Source: Mycobacterium sp. AT1
GTDB taxonomy: Bacteria > Actinomycetota > Actinomycetes > Mycobacteriales > Mycobacteriaceae
NCBI RefSeq assembly: GCF_002043095.1
Contig: NZ_MVOC01000014.1
Location: 36,000-99,999 of the forward strand
Direction of reading: 5' to 3'
Length of the DNA stretch: 64,000 nucleotides
A model generated the notes under the pieces. The model worked only from the letters and a program-made list of their open reading frames with translations. It had not been told where the DNA came from and ran no database searches. Position numbers and translations under genes: made by a program. This document shows positions 45,744 to 54,700 of the stretch, piece after piece. The stretch's first letter is position 1. Every line of letters begins with the position of its first letter.

Positions 45744-45837
45744 TCAGACTGGGTGGCCAAGGCCCCTGGGGATGACCCGTCGGCGACGACCCACTTCGCC
45801 GGCGATCGTGTCGGACCGCCCCGCCACGATCGGTGCC

Positions 45838-46188
45838 ATGAAGAACTACACCTACCGAGCACACTGGTCAATGGAGTCCGGCGACTACGTCGGCATCTGC
45901 CTCGAGTTTCCGCTCGAGGAAACCCACGCCCCGACCGCTCTCGAGGCAATGGCAAGGATCACGGAGAGAGTCACCGTCATCCTCGAGGAGTGCGAAAGGG
46001 ACGACGCCGATCCTCCGCCGTCGCTCACCGACCGGCACTACAGCGGCAACTTCCTCGTCCGCACCTCGTCGATGCTGCACGCGCGGCTGATGGTCGAATC
46101 CGCCGAACAGGGCGTCTCCCTCAACCATTGGGTGGTCCAGAAGCTCGCGGACCGAGGACCCGTCGCCACCACCGATCCGTTCTTCTGA
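45838..46188 (+). CDS. HicB-family antitoxin-like protein, no HicA partner
   Basis: A 116-residue protein. Residues 1-65 resemble the HicB RNase-H-like domain (WSMESGDYVGICLEFPLEE, TALEAMARITERVTVIL). Residues 70-110 are an Arc/ribbon-helix-helix type DNA-binding part (SGNFLVRTSSMLHARLMVES, GVSLNHWVVQKLAD). ATG 45838 gives the family start. HicA toxins are small proteins usually next to hicB; none is seen on either side, and the upstream side is the repeat/debris region. It may be a solitary HicB used as a regulator or a remnant of a toxin-antitoxin pair. Confidence 0.75.
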   Translation: MKNYTYRAHWSMESGDYVGICLEFPLEETHAPTALEAMARITERVTVILEECERDDADPPPSLTDRHYSGNFLVRTSSMLHARLMVESAEQGVSLNHWVVQKLADRGPVATTDPFF

Positions 46189-46194
46189 GGGTGG

Positions 46195-47928
46195 TCAGCC
46201 GCGGACCTCGTTGAGGTAGTTGTAGATCGTGTAGCGGGTGACGTCGAGCTGTCCCGCGACGTGGTCGACCGAATCCCGAATCAGGAAGAAACCGGCTTCG
46301 TCGAGCTCGCGGACGACGGCGGCCTTGTGATGCTTCTTCATCTCGGGGGTCTGGACGCCCACCTTCGCGATCGCACGGTCCACCAGGAACCGCTGCAGGC
46401 TGTCGACGTCGGGCGGGAAGGTCTCCTCGCGCTGCGGTACCTCCGCCGAAACGGCCTCGGGTTCAAGGCTGTTGACGCACAGGCAGCCGATCGCGAGACC
46501 GTCGGCATCCCGCAGGAACAGGGTGGACGAGCGGATCGGACGACCGTCGGGACTGTTGGTCCGGTAGTTGATGAGGTCCTGGGTGGTCCCTCGGCGGATC
46601 AGTCCCAGCAGCAGGTCGGTCATCGGACCTCCGACCGTGCGGTGGGTGAGGTCGCCCGCGATGGCGGCGATCGAATCCGGCAACCGGGACAGGTCGTGCA
46701 GCAGCACCTCGTTGCCAGGGCCGAGCATGGCCGCCAGGCCGTGGACCGCCGGCACCAGTGACGCGAGTAGGTCGTGGGTGGCGCCACTCGCACTGACGGG
46801 AGCCGGCGTGGGATCCGGCCGCCTCGGCTGGGTCAACGTGAGTAGGGCCGCCCCGAGGCGTTCGACGGTCTCCGACGAGGTGGTCACGTGTGGCGAGAGC
46901 CGAATGTGTTCTGGCCGAACGGTTGTCGCAATGCCCGCCGCGGTCAACGCGGCACCGATCTGCTCGGGGGGATGCTCCGGCATGGTGAACGCCAGAATGC
47001 CTGCGCGCCGCTCACGGGCGGACACGATCTGCGCGCCCCGCGACAGGAGCACCTCCTCGAGCTCCGCCACCCGTGCGGCGACGTGCGCGGCGATGACGTC
47101 GACGCCGGTCTCCTCGACCAGCTCCAGCCCCGCCGCGAAGGCACCGGAGGTCACCGGGCTCAGGTTGGAGATCGACCATGCCGCCGCGGTGGTCTCGGCG
47201 GGGTGGATCTCGTCGTCGAACAGACCGGGATCGCGCGCACCGGTCCAGCCCGACAGGACCGGGTCCATGCGCTCCAGCGCGCGGTCCGACAGCACGGCGA
47301 AACCCGTTCCCCACCCGGCCCGCAACCACTTCTGTCCGCCGACGACCAAGATGTCGGCCACCTCCCACGGCGCCTCGATCACGCCGAAGCCCTGGATGCC
47401 GTCGACGACCAAAATGCGGTCACCGACGACCTCGCGCAGCGCGGCGAGGTCGGCCCGGTAGCCGGTGCGGTAGTCGACGGCGCTGACCGAGACGACGGTG
47501 ATCTCGTCGGTGAGGGCCTCCGCGACCCCGTCGGCGGTGACGTGACCGCCGGGCAGCCGCCGGACCGTCAACCGCCCGGCCTGTTCGGCCCGGGCCCACG
47601 GATAGGTGTTGGCGGGGAATTCGGCCGCCGACACCAGCACGGTGCCCCCCGCCGCGTTGAACGCCGCCTGCAGCAGCCCGAGGCTCGTGTGTGGCTGCAG
47701 CACGACGTGGTCGACGTCGCTGTGGCACAACCGCGCCGCCGCAGCCTTGGCGCGGGTCTCCTCGCGCATCAATTCGTCGACGGTGGCCGGCCCGGCGTGC
47801 GTCGCCTTCTCCAACAGCCGGGCGGTGGTGTCCAGAACGGCGTGCGAGGGTGGTCCGAAGCGGGCGAAGTCGAGGTAGCCCGCCGGTTCGGAGAACTGCA
47901 TGCGGTAGCGCGGCGAGATCGGCGTCAT
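46195..47928 (-). CDS. Class V aminotransferase fused to YheO-PAS/DauR-type regulator
   Basis: A 577-residue single chain. Residues about 15-365 are a class V PLP-dependent enzyme (cysteine-desulfurase/kynureninase-like fold): Asp176 (VVDGIQGFG) for the PLP ring, Lys200 ([16 protein letters not shown]) for the Schiff base. After a Pro/Ala linker (368-384), residues about 385-500 match the YheO-like PAS domain ([33 protein letters not shown]). Residues about 530-577 match the DauR-type helix-turn-helix ([35 protein letters not shown]). It is the last gene of an amino-acid ABC importer operon, with an ATGA overlap. I infer an enzyme-sensor that controls uptake of its own substrate, comparable in idea to MocR/GabR but with the DNA-binding part of another family at the other end. 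Confidence 0.88.
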   Translation of the reverse strand: MTPISPRYRMQFSEPAGYLDFARFGPPSHAVLDTTARLLEKATHAGPATVDELMREETRAKAAAARLCHSDVDHVVLQPHTSLGLLQAAFNAAGGTVLVSAAEFPANTYPWARAEQAGRLTVRRLPGGHVTADGVAEALTDEITVVSVSAVDYRTGYRADLAALREVVGDRILVVDGIQGFGVIEAPWEVADILVVGGQKWLRAGWGTGFAVLSDRALERMDPVLSGWTGARDPGLFDDEIHPAETTAAAWSISNLSPVTSGAFAAGLELVEETGVDVIAAHVAARVAELEEVLLSRGAQIVSARERRAGILAFTMPEHPPEQIGAALTAAGIATTVRPEHIRLSPHVTTSSETVERLGAALLTLTQPRRPDPTPAPVSASGATHDLLASLVPAVHGLAAMLGPGNEVLLHDLSRLPDSIAAIAGDLTHRTVGGPMTDLLLGLIRRGTTQDLINYRTNSPDGRPIRSSTLFLRDADGLAIGCLCVNSLEPEAVSAEVPQREETFPPDVDSLQRFLVDRAIAKVGVQTPEMKKHHKAAVVRELDEAGFFLIRDSVDHVAGQLDVTRYTIYNYLNEVRG

Positions 47929-48692
47929 GCGAGCACCCGTGCCAGAAACTGGCGCGTCCGCTCGTGTTCGGGGGACTTGAGGATGCGCTCGGGAGGTCCG
48001 GTTTCCACGACCGCACCGTCGGCCATGAAGACGACTTCGTCGGCGGCCTCTGCGGCGAACGCGATCTCGTGGGTGACGACGACCATCGTCATCCCGTCGG
48101 CGGCCAGCCCGTTCATCACGGCGAGCACCTCGCCGACGAGTTCGGGATCCAAGGCCGAGGTCGGCTCGTCGAACAACATGAGCTTCGGCTTCATCGCCAG
48201 GGATCGGGCGATCGCCACGCGCTGCTGCTGACCGCCCGACAGCTGCGCCGGGTAGGCGTCGCCGCGTTGGCCGAGGCCGACCCGGTCGAGCAGTTCGAGG
48301 CCCTCCTTGCGCGCGACGTCGGGCGCGGTGCCAAGCACCCGAATCGGGCCCTCGATCACGTTCTCCAACGCGGTGCGGTGGCCGAACAGGTTGAACCGCT
48401 GGAACACCATGCCGATGTCGCGCCGCTGCTTGGCGACGTCACGCTCGCGGAGTTCGTAGAGCTTGCCGTTGCGCAGTCGGAACCCGATCGGTTCGCCGTC
48501 CACCCACACCTCGCCCTCGTCGACTGCCTCGAGGTGGTTGAGGCAGCGCAGAAAGGTGCTCTTGCCCGCGCCCGACGGACCGAGCAGGCAGACGACCTGC
48601 CCGCGGTGCACCTCCATGTCGACGCCCCGCAGGACTTCGGTGTGGCCGTAGCTCTTTCGGACGCCGACGGCCCGCAGCAGTGGCTCAGACAC
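47925..48692 (-). CDS. Polar amino-acid ABC transporter, ATP-binding protein
   Basis: A 255-residue ABC ATPase of the GlnQ/HisP (PAAT) family: Walker [11 protein letters not shown]-loop [10 protein letters not shown], signature LSGGQQQR, Walker [15 protein letters not shown] and switch His (VVTHE). It energises import of a polar amino acid together with the permease and binding-protein genes directly upstream. The start overlaps the permease stop by 8 bases and its own stop overlaps the fused aminotransferase-regulator gene. Confidence 0.94.
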   Translation of the reverse strand: MSEPLLRAVGVRKSYGHTEVLRGVDMEVHRGQVVCLLGPSGAGKSTFLRCLNHLEAVDEGEVWVDGEPIGFRLRNGKLYELRERDVAKQRRDIGMVFQRFNLFGHRTALENVIEGPIRVLGTAPDVARKEGLELLDRVGLGQRGDAYPAQLSGGQQQRVAIARSLAMKPKLMLFDEPTSALDPELVGEVLAVMNGLAADGMTMVVVTHEIAFAAEAADEVVFMADGAVVETGPPERILKSPEHERTRQFLARVLA

Positions 48693-49596
48693 GGGCGCCT
48701 CTCGTCAACGGGATGGCTCGCAGCGCCTTCGCGGCCTGCGCGGCGACGCTACGCTCGGCCGAACCGAACGTGCGCTCCAGGTAGTGCTGCCCGACGCCGG
48801 CGATCGTCACCACCACCATGTACCAGATCGCCGCGGCGAACAGTGTTTCCATGACCAGCAGGTTGTGCGAGGAGATGTTGTTGGACGCGTGCAGCAACTC
48901 GGTCACGCCGATCACCGACGCGATCGAGGTGCCCTTCAGCATGTCGATGAAGTCGTTGCCCGTGGGCGGGATGATCACCCGCATGGCCTGGGGGAGCACC
49001 ACTCGGCGCAGCGTCAGCCCCGGCGACATGCCAATCGACTTGGCGGCCTCGGTTTGTCCTCCGTCGACGCTGTTCAACCCAGCCCGCACGATCTCGGCCA
49101 TGTAGGCGCTCTCGTTGAGGGCCAAGCCGAGCAGCGCGGCGGTGAACGCGCTGACGAGGACGTTGGTGGGCTCGTTGAGCAGATATCCGCCGAAGGGCAG
49201 CGGAATGGAGATGGTCGGAATGACCAGCGCCAAGTTGTACCAGATGAGGATCTGAAGCAGCACGGGCAGACCGCGGAACAGCCAGATGTAGCCCGTTGCA
49301 AACCATTTCGCGACCGGATTGGCGCTGCGGCGCATCAGAGCGATGACGATCCCGATCACGATGGCGACCGTCTGGGCGATCACCGCGAGCAGCACGGTGT
49401 TCAGCAACCCGACGAGCATCACGCGATAGATCACGAAGTCGGGCACCGTCGCCCACTTGATCTGTGCCTGCGACAGCACGACGAATGCCCCGACGAGCAA
49501 CGCCAGGATGACGACGGCGCTCACCCATCGTCCCCAGTGCCGGAGCCGGACGATCTCCAGCGGCCGCTCGCGATCCGCGGCGACCTCAGGCGCCAT
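48685..49596 (-). CDS. Polar amino-acid ABC transporter, permease
   Basis: A 303-residue permease of the HisM/GlnP type. Membrane segments include [36 protein letters not shown] and [12 protein letters not shown]. The coupling motif region is [29 protein letters not shown], the EAA loop that contacts the ATPase. A single permease would act as a homodimer. It overlaps both neighbours by about 10 bases. Confidence 0.93.
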   Translation of the reverse strand: MAPEVAADRERPLEIVRLRHWGRWVSAVVILALLVGAFVVLSQAQIKWATVPDFVIYRVMLVGLLNTVLLAVIAQTVAIVIGIVIALMRRSANPVAKWFATGYIWLFRGLPVLLQILIWYNLALVIPTISIPLPFGGYLLNEPTNVLVSAFTAALLGLALNESAYMAEIVRAGLNSVDGGQTEAAKSIGMSPGLTLRRVVLPQAMRVIIPPTGNDFIDMLKGTSIASVIGVTELLHASNNISSHNLLVMETLFAAAIWYMVVVTIAGVGQHYLERTFGSAERSVAAQAAKALRAIPLTRGARV

Positions 49597-50545
49597 TGAT
49601 CGCGGATTCCTTCAGCGCGCCCTGCTCGACACCCCAGCTCTGCAGGATCTTGAGGTACGTTCCGTCGGTGATCAGCTCGCCGAGCGCCTTGTTCACCGAG
49701 TCACGAAGTGCGACATCGTCCTTGGCGAACCCGATGCCGTAGGGGCCGCCGTCGATCGGCTCACCGGGAACCACCTCGAAGATGCTGCCGTCACCCGCGG
49801 TACGCGAGATGTACGCGGCGCTGGGGAGGTCGTTGAGGATGGCGGCGACCCGGCCGGTGCGGAGCTGGTTCTGGTTCTGGGTGTCGCTGTCGGTGGCGGT
49901 CACGTTGACGGCGGGCTTGCCCTCCTTGACGCACTTGTCGCTCTGGGCTGCCGCGAAGGTCTGGTGGCTGGTGCCCTGGACGACGGCAACGTTCTTGCCG
50001 CACAGGGAATCTGCACCGGTGATGCCCTCCGGATTGCCCTTCTGCACCATGATGGTGATGCCGGAGGAGAAGTAGTCGACGAAGTCGATCTGCTGTTGCC
50101 GTTCCTTGGTGTCGTTCATCCCGGCCATCGTCATGTCGATGCGCCCGGACTGCAGGCTGGTGATCAGCGAGCCGAAGGCCATGTCCTGGTAGGCCGTCTG
50201 CACGCCGATCTTCTTGGCGATGGCCTTGGCCAGGTCCACCTCGAAACCGATGGGCGTCTTGCCGTCCTCGGCGTAGAAGTTGTTGGGCGCCGACTGGATG
50301 TTGGAGCCGACGTTGATGGTCTTGGACTGGGCGACCGCGGGAGGGAGTCCGGCGGCAAGGGCCTCGTCCGGCGTAATGGCCGCGATCAGCTCGGCGTTGT
50401 CGGGGATCGCCGACTGCTTGTCGCTGGCGGCGGGCGACTCCGCGGTGTCGCCGCCGACACCGTTGCCGCAGGCGGTGACGCCCGCGGCGAGGACTCCGAC
50501 GAGCAGCAGGGAGAACCGGGTACGGACCGGCAGCGGTGAACGCAT
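49586..50545 (-). CDS. Amino-acid ABC transporter substrate-binding lipoprotein
   Basis: A 319-residue solute-binding protein of family 3 with lipobox VTAC (Cys26), so it is anchored outside the membrane. It contains FEVDLAKAIAKKIGV, SGRIDMTMAGMNDTKERQQQ (ligand Arg and Asp) and YGIGFAKDD, typical for amino-acid binding. ATG 50545 is preferred because the GGAGG site is then 5 bases away; ATG 50548 is 2 bases from it. It is the first gene of the operon, with a double palindrome 34-68 bases upstream. Ligand specificity cannot be read from sequence. Confidence 0.92.
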   Translation of the reverse strand: MRSPLPVRTRFSLLLVGVLAAGVTACGNGVGGDTAESPAASDKQSAIPDNAELIAAITPDEALAAGLPPAVAQSKTINVGSNIQSAPNNFYAEDGKTPIGFEVDLAKAIAKKIGVQTAYQDMAFGSLITSLQSGRIDMTMAGMNDTKERQQQIDFVDYFSSGITIMVQKGNPEGITGADSLCGKNVAVVQGTSHQTFAAAQSDKCVKEGKPAVNVTATDSDTQNQNQLRTGRVAAILNDLPSAAYISRTAGDGSIFEVVPGEPIDGGPYGIGFAKDDVALRDSVNKALGELITDGTYLKILQSWGVEQGALKESAINGA

Positions 50546-50578
50546 CATGACCTCCAAGGTGTGATGCGGGCGACGCTA

Positions 50579-50613
50579 CAACAATTTGTTGAATCCGTCT
50601 CAACAAATTGTTG
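50579..50613. promoter_or_regulatory. Double palindrome before the ABC importer operon
   Basis: CAACAATTTGTTGA (50579-50592) and its exact reverse complement (50600-50613) are separated by 7 bases. Each arm is itself a palindrome (CAACAATTTGTTG), with centres 21 bases apart, about two helical turns. It suggests two adjacent dimer sites, most simply for the DauR-type domain encoded by the last gene of the operon. Confidence 0.7.
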
Positions 50614-50630
50614 AAGTGACGCGGGTCAGC

Positions 50631-50654
50631 CATGGGACAGTTTCGGTCCTAAGA
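50631..50654. promoter_or_regulatory. Shared 24-nt palindromic element, copy B
   Basis: The same element as at 40624-40647 with two differences; arms GGGAC (50634-50638) and GTCCT (50646-50650), right part GTTTCGGTCCTAAGA. It lies 19 bases before the WYL-regulator start codon, suggesting autoregulation. Confidence 0.65.
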
Positions 50655-50672
50655 CTGAGGCAGACTCGGGTC

Positions 50673-51626
50673 ATGTCCGAAACGACGAGCCGCGTGCTGC
50701 AGCTTCTCGGCCTGCTGCAGTCGCGCCGGGTATGGGGCGGCGAAGAGCTCGCCGAGCGTCTCGGGGTGACGGGACGAAGCGTGCGCCGCGACGTCGAACG
50801 CCTGCGTGACCTCGGCTATCCCGTGCACGCCAGCAAGGGCCACGGCGGCGGCTACCAGCTGGGCGCTGGCGCGGCGCTGCCGCCGCTGCTGCTCGACCCC
50901 GAGGAGGCCGTCGCGATGGCCGTCTGTCTCAGGGTCGCCGCCGGCGGCAGCGTGGCCGGTGTCGGCGAGTCCGCGCTGCGCGCCCTGTCCAAGCTCGACC
51001 AGGTGATGCCGTCGCGGCTGCGCGCGCAGGTGGCCGCCGTGCACGACGCCACGACGACCCTGACTTACGGCCAGACCGACGAGCTCGTCGACCCCGACAT
51101 CCTGATGACCCTCGCGCGCGCCACCCGCGACCACGAACACGTGGCCGCCGGATACGTCGACCGCGGCGGGACGACGACCGACCGCCGCCTCGAGCCGTAC
51201 CAACTGGTGACCACGGGCAGGCGCTGGTACCTGCTGTGCTTCGACCGCGACCGCGACGACTGGCGCAGCTTGCGCCTGGACCGGATGTCCGACGTCACGG
51301 CACGCGGCACCACGTTCCTGCCGCGGGAGGCGCCCGACGCGGCTCGATACGTGCGGCGCGCGATCACCGCGTCCCCGTACCGCTATGTCGCGCGGGTGCG
51401 GTACTTCGCGTCGAAGGAAGCCGTGGCCCAGTGCTTTTCGGATGCCTCTGCCGAGATCGAGGCGGACGGTCCGCACGCGTGCATCATGACCGCGGGCGCC
51501 GACGACCCCGAGCGCATGGTGCCGTGGCTGGCGATGCCCGGCGTCGACTTCGAGGTGCTCGAACCGCCGGAGGTGGTCTCCGCGGTGCGCGCGGTGGCCG
51601 AGCGCCTGCTGCGGGCGGCCCCCTGA
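50673..51626 (+). CDS. WYL-domain transcriptional regulator (YafY type)
   Basis: A 317-residue protein with an N-terminal HTH_11 domain (SRVLQLLGLLQSRRVWGGEELAERLGVTGRSVRRDVERLRDLGY, residues 5-48) and a YafY-like middle. A WYL domain follows (LEPYQLVTTGRRWYLLCFDRDRDDWRSLRLDRM), then a C-terminal wing. WYL proteins bind nucleic acids or small ligands and act as repressors or activators. ATG 50673 follows a palindromic element shared with the DinB/epoxide-hydrolase promoter, so it probably controls that locus and itself. Confidence 0.9.
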   Translation: MSETTSRVLQLLGLLQSRRVWGGEELAERLGVTGRSVRRDVERLRDLGYPVHASKGHGGGYQLGAGAALPPLLLDPEEAVAMAVCLRVAAGGSVAGVGESALRALSKLDQVMPSRLRAQVAAVHDATTTLTYGQTDELVDPDILMTLARATRDHEHVAAGYVDRGGTTTDRRLEPYQLVTTGRRWYLLCFDRDRDDWRSLRLDRMSDVTARGTTFLPREAPDAARYVRRAITASPYRYVARVRYFASKEAVAQCFSDASAEIEADGPHACIMTAGADDPERMVPWLAMPGVDFEVLEPPEVVSAVRAVAERLLRAAP

Positions 51627-51688
51627 CCCCCTTCCCGCCCCCGACCTCCTCGCCCCCGCCCTTCCCGCCCCCGACCTTCCCGCCGAAC

Positions 51689-51736
51689 GTGGACTTCTGT
51701 CACGCCTGCGGCTCTCCCGCCGTGGCAGAAGTCCAC
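51689..51736. repeat. Intergenic hairpin before alpha-mannosidase
   Basis: GTGGACTTCTGTCACG (51689-51704) and CGTGGCAGAAGTCCAC (51721-51736) pair with one mismatch around a 16-base loop. It is preceded by a C/T-rich stretch with a repeated CTTCCCGCCCCCGACC (about 51630-51680). It may terminate the WYL gene (no T-tract) or act in the mannosidase leader. Confidence 0.55.
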
Positions 51737-51769
51737 ACTCGCGGCGGTGGTGAACCGTAGGGTGGCGAC

Positions 51770-54700
51770 ATGCACGTCACCTCGGCGGAGTCGACGGAGC
51801 TGTTCACGGGCCCAGCCGACCACCCGCTGCAGGTGGTGCGGGTGTCCTACCGGTTCTGCTCCCACGAAACGCCGGTGCGCGTCGAGGGTCCCGGCTTGCA
51901 CACGGAGGTTGACGCGACGGCGGTGCCACGTGGGCGGGTCGTCGAGGTGTCGGTACGGGTGGCCAACCCCGTCGTCGGCGAGCGGCGCAGGGCAGAACTC
52001 GTCGTCGGTCGACACGTCACCGAATTCGACTTCGTCGTCGCCGAACCCGGGTGGACCATGCACATGGTCAGCCACTTCCACTACGACCCGGTGTGGTGGA
52101 ACACCCAGGCCGCCTACACCAGCGTCTGGACCGAAGACCCGCAGGGCCGCTGCCGGCAGACCAACGGGTTCGAGCTCGTCACCGCACATCTCGAAATGGC
52201 CAGGCGGGAACCTGAATACAAGTTCGTCCTCGCTGAAGTCGACTACCTCAAGCCCTACTGGGACACCAACCCCGAGGACCGCGACGACCTGCGCCGGTTG
52301 ATCGCCCTCGGTCGGGTGGAGGTGATGGGCGGCACCTACAACGAGCCCAACACCAACCTCACCAGCCCCGAGACGGCGATTCGAAACTTCGTCCACGGCA
52401 TCGGCTTTCAACGCGACGTGATGGGCGCCGATCCGGCGACGGCGTGGCAGCTCGACGTCTTCGGCCACGATCCACAATTCCCGGGGATGGCCGCCGACGC
52501 GGGGTTGACGTCCAGCTCGTGGGCGCGCGGCCCGTACCACCAGTGGGGTCCGATGGCCGACGGCGGCGATCCCGAGCGGATGCAGTTCGCCAGTGAATTC
52601 GAGTGGATGGCGCCCTCGGGTCGTGGCCTGTTGACGCACTACATGCCCGCCCACTACGCCGCCGGATGGTGGATGGACTCGTCGGCCTCGCTCGAGGACG
52701 CCGAACACCAGACCTACGAACTGTTCTCGAAGATGCGCAAGGTCGCGCTGACCCGCAACGTGCTGCTGCCCGTCGGCACCGACTACACCCCGCCCAACAA
52801 GTGGGTCACCGACATCCACCGCGACTGGAACGCGCGCTACACCTGGCCCCGGTTCGTGTGCGCCTTGCCCAGTGAGTTCTTCGCCGCGGTGCGGGCCGAA
52901 CTCGACGAGCGTGGCGTGGCGCCCTCGCCCCAGACCCGCGACATGAACCCGATCTACACCGGCAAGGACGTGTCATACGTCGACACCAAGCAAGCCAACC
53001 GCGCCGCCGAGAACGCCGTGCTGGAGGCCGAACGGTTCGCCGTCTTCGCCGGGCTGCTCTCCGGCGCGCAGTATCCCGAGGCCGCGCTGGCGAAGGCCTG
53101 GGTGCAACTGGCCTACGGTGCGCACCACGACGCCATCACCGGGTCGGAGTCCGACCAGGTGTACCTCGACCTACTCACCAGTTGGCGCGACGCCTGGCAG
53201 CTGGGGACCGACGCGCGCGACGCCGCCCTCAGGCTGCTGTCCACCGCGGTCGACGGTTCCGTCGTCGTGTGGAACCCGTTGGCGCACAGCAGGACCGACG
53301 TCGTCACCATGCACCTCGACGAACCCTTCGACGGCGCCGTCGTCGACGCCGACGGGGCGCCGGTTGACGTCCTCACCGAACACGGCGGGCATTCGGTCAG
53401 CTGGCTCGCCCGCGACGTCCCGTCGCTGGGCTGGCGGTCCTACCGGTTCGTCGACGGCGACGGACCGTCGGGCTGGGAACCGTTGGCGGGGGACGGCATC
53501 GGCAACGAGTTCTACCGACTGCGGGTCGACGTGGAACGCGGCGGGGGAGTGTCGTCGCTGACCGTCGACGGCCACGAACGGATCGCCGCGGGCCGCGTCG
53601 GGAACGAACTGGCCGTCTACGACGAGTACTCGGCGCATCCCAAGGCAGGGGAGGGGCCGTGGCACCTACTGCCCAAGGGGCCCGTCACCACGTCCGCAGG
53701 CGCCCGCGCCACCTCGATGCAGCGCTACCGCTGTGCACTGGGCGAGCGGATCGTCGTCACCGGCCGGGTCAAGAACCTGCTGCGGTACACCCAGACCATC
53801 ACGCTGTGGAACGGCGTCGACCGGGTCGACTGCCGCACGACGGTCGACGAATTCACCGGCGAGGACCGCATGCTGCGGTTGCGCTGGCCGTGCCCCGTCC
53901 CCGGCGCGATGCCGGTCAGCGAGGTGGGCGACGCGGTGATCGGCCGCGGATTTGGGCTGACCCACGACCGTGGCGCCGCCAAAGCAGTTGACACCGCCAA
54001 GTTTCCGTCCACCCTGGACAACCCGGCATACGGGTGGTTCGGGTTGTCGTCCGCGGTGCGGGTGCGGTTCCGCGGGAAGCAGGACCGTACCCGGGCGATC
54101 TCGGTGGCCGAAGTGGTGTCCCCCGGCGGGGACGCCGACCCGGTGGTTCGCGAGCTGATGGTGGCCCTCGCGCGGGCCGGCGTCACGGCCACCTGCACCG
54201 CCGCGGCGTCACCCCGCTACGGCGACCTCACCGTCGACTCGAACCTGCCCGACGTGCGAATCTCCGTCGGCGGACCCGACGTCAACGCCTTCACCGCCGC
54301 GGTCCTCGGCGGCAACAGGACTGTCGCCGAGCGCATCTGGGTTCCCGCGGCACGGCCACTCAAGGACGTCTGGGTGCCGGGGGCGGACCTCCGCCGCGTC
54401 GACGCATTGCCCGTCCTGATCGTCGACGAGGCCGCGGTGACCGCGCTGATCGCCGATCTCGAGGATGCGGAGATCGTCGTCGACCAGGACGCGCCCGACG
54501 ACGTCGAACGGTTCGAGCACCGGACCGTCGCCGTGTTCAACCGCGGCGTACCGAGTTTTGCGGTCGACGCCGACGGGACGCTGCACACGTCGCTGATGCG
54601 GTCCTGCACCGGGTGGCCGTCCGGCACGTGGATCGACCCGCCGCGGCGCACCGCACCCGACGGATCCAACTTTCAGCTTCAGCACTGGACGCACACCTTC

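Larger units (their letters stand above)
44875..45837. other. Repeat-containing region with gene debris
   Basis: About 960 bases with no intact conserved gene. It contains two near-identical long palindromes (45042-45117 and 45668-45743) and, between them, parts of a broken gene. An orphan HicB gene follows. The composition and debris suggest an insertion/decay hot spot. Confidence 0.6.

Noticed and set aside
46888..48854. Two long plus-strand frames opposite the aminotransferase-regulator and ABC ATPase genes
   Set aside because: They lack any domain, are rich in Arg and Gly, and mirror strongly conserved minus-strand genes.
51383..52819. A 478-codon minus-strand frame spanning the WYL gene end and mannosidase start
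   Set aside because: It crosses the intergenic hairpin and runs antisense to two conserved genes; no protein family features.
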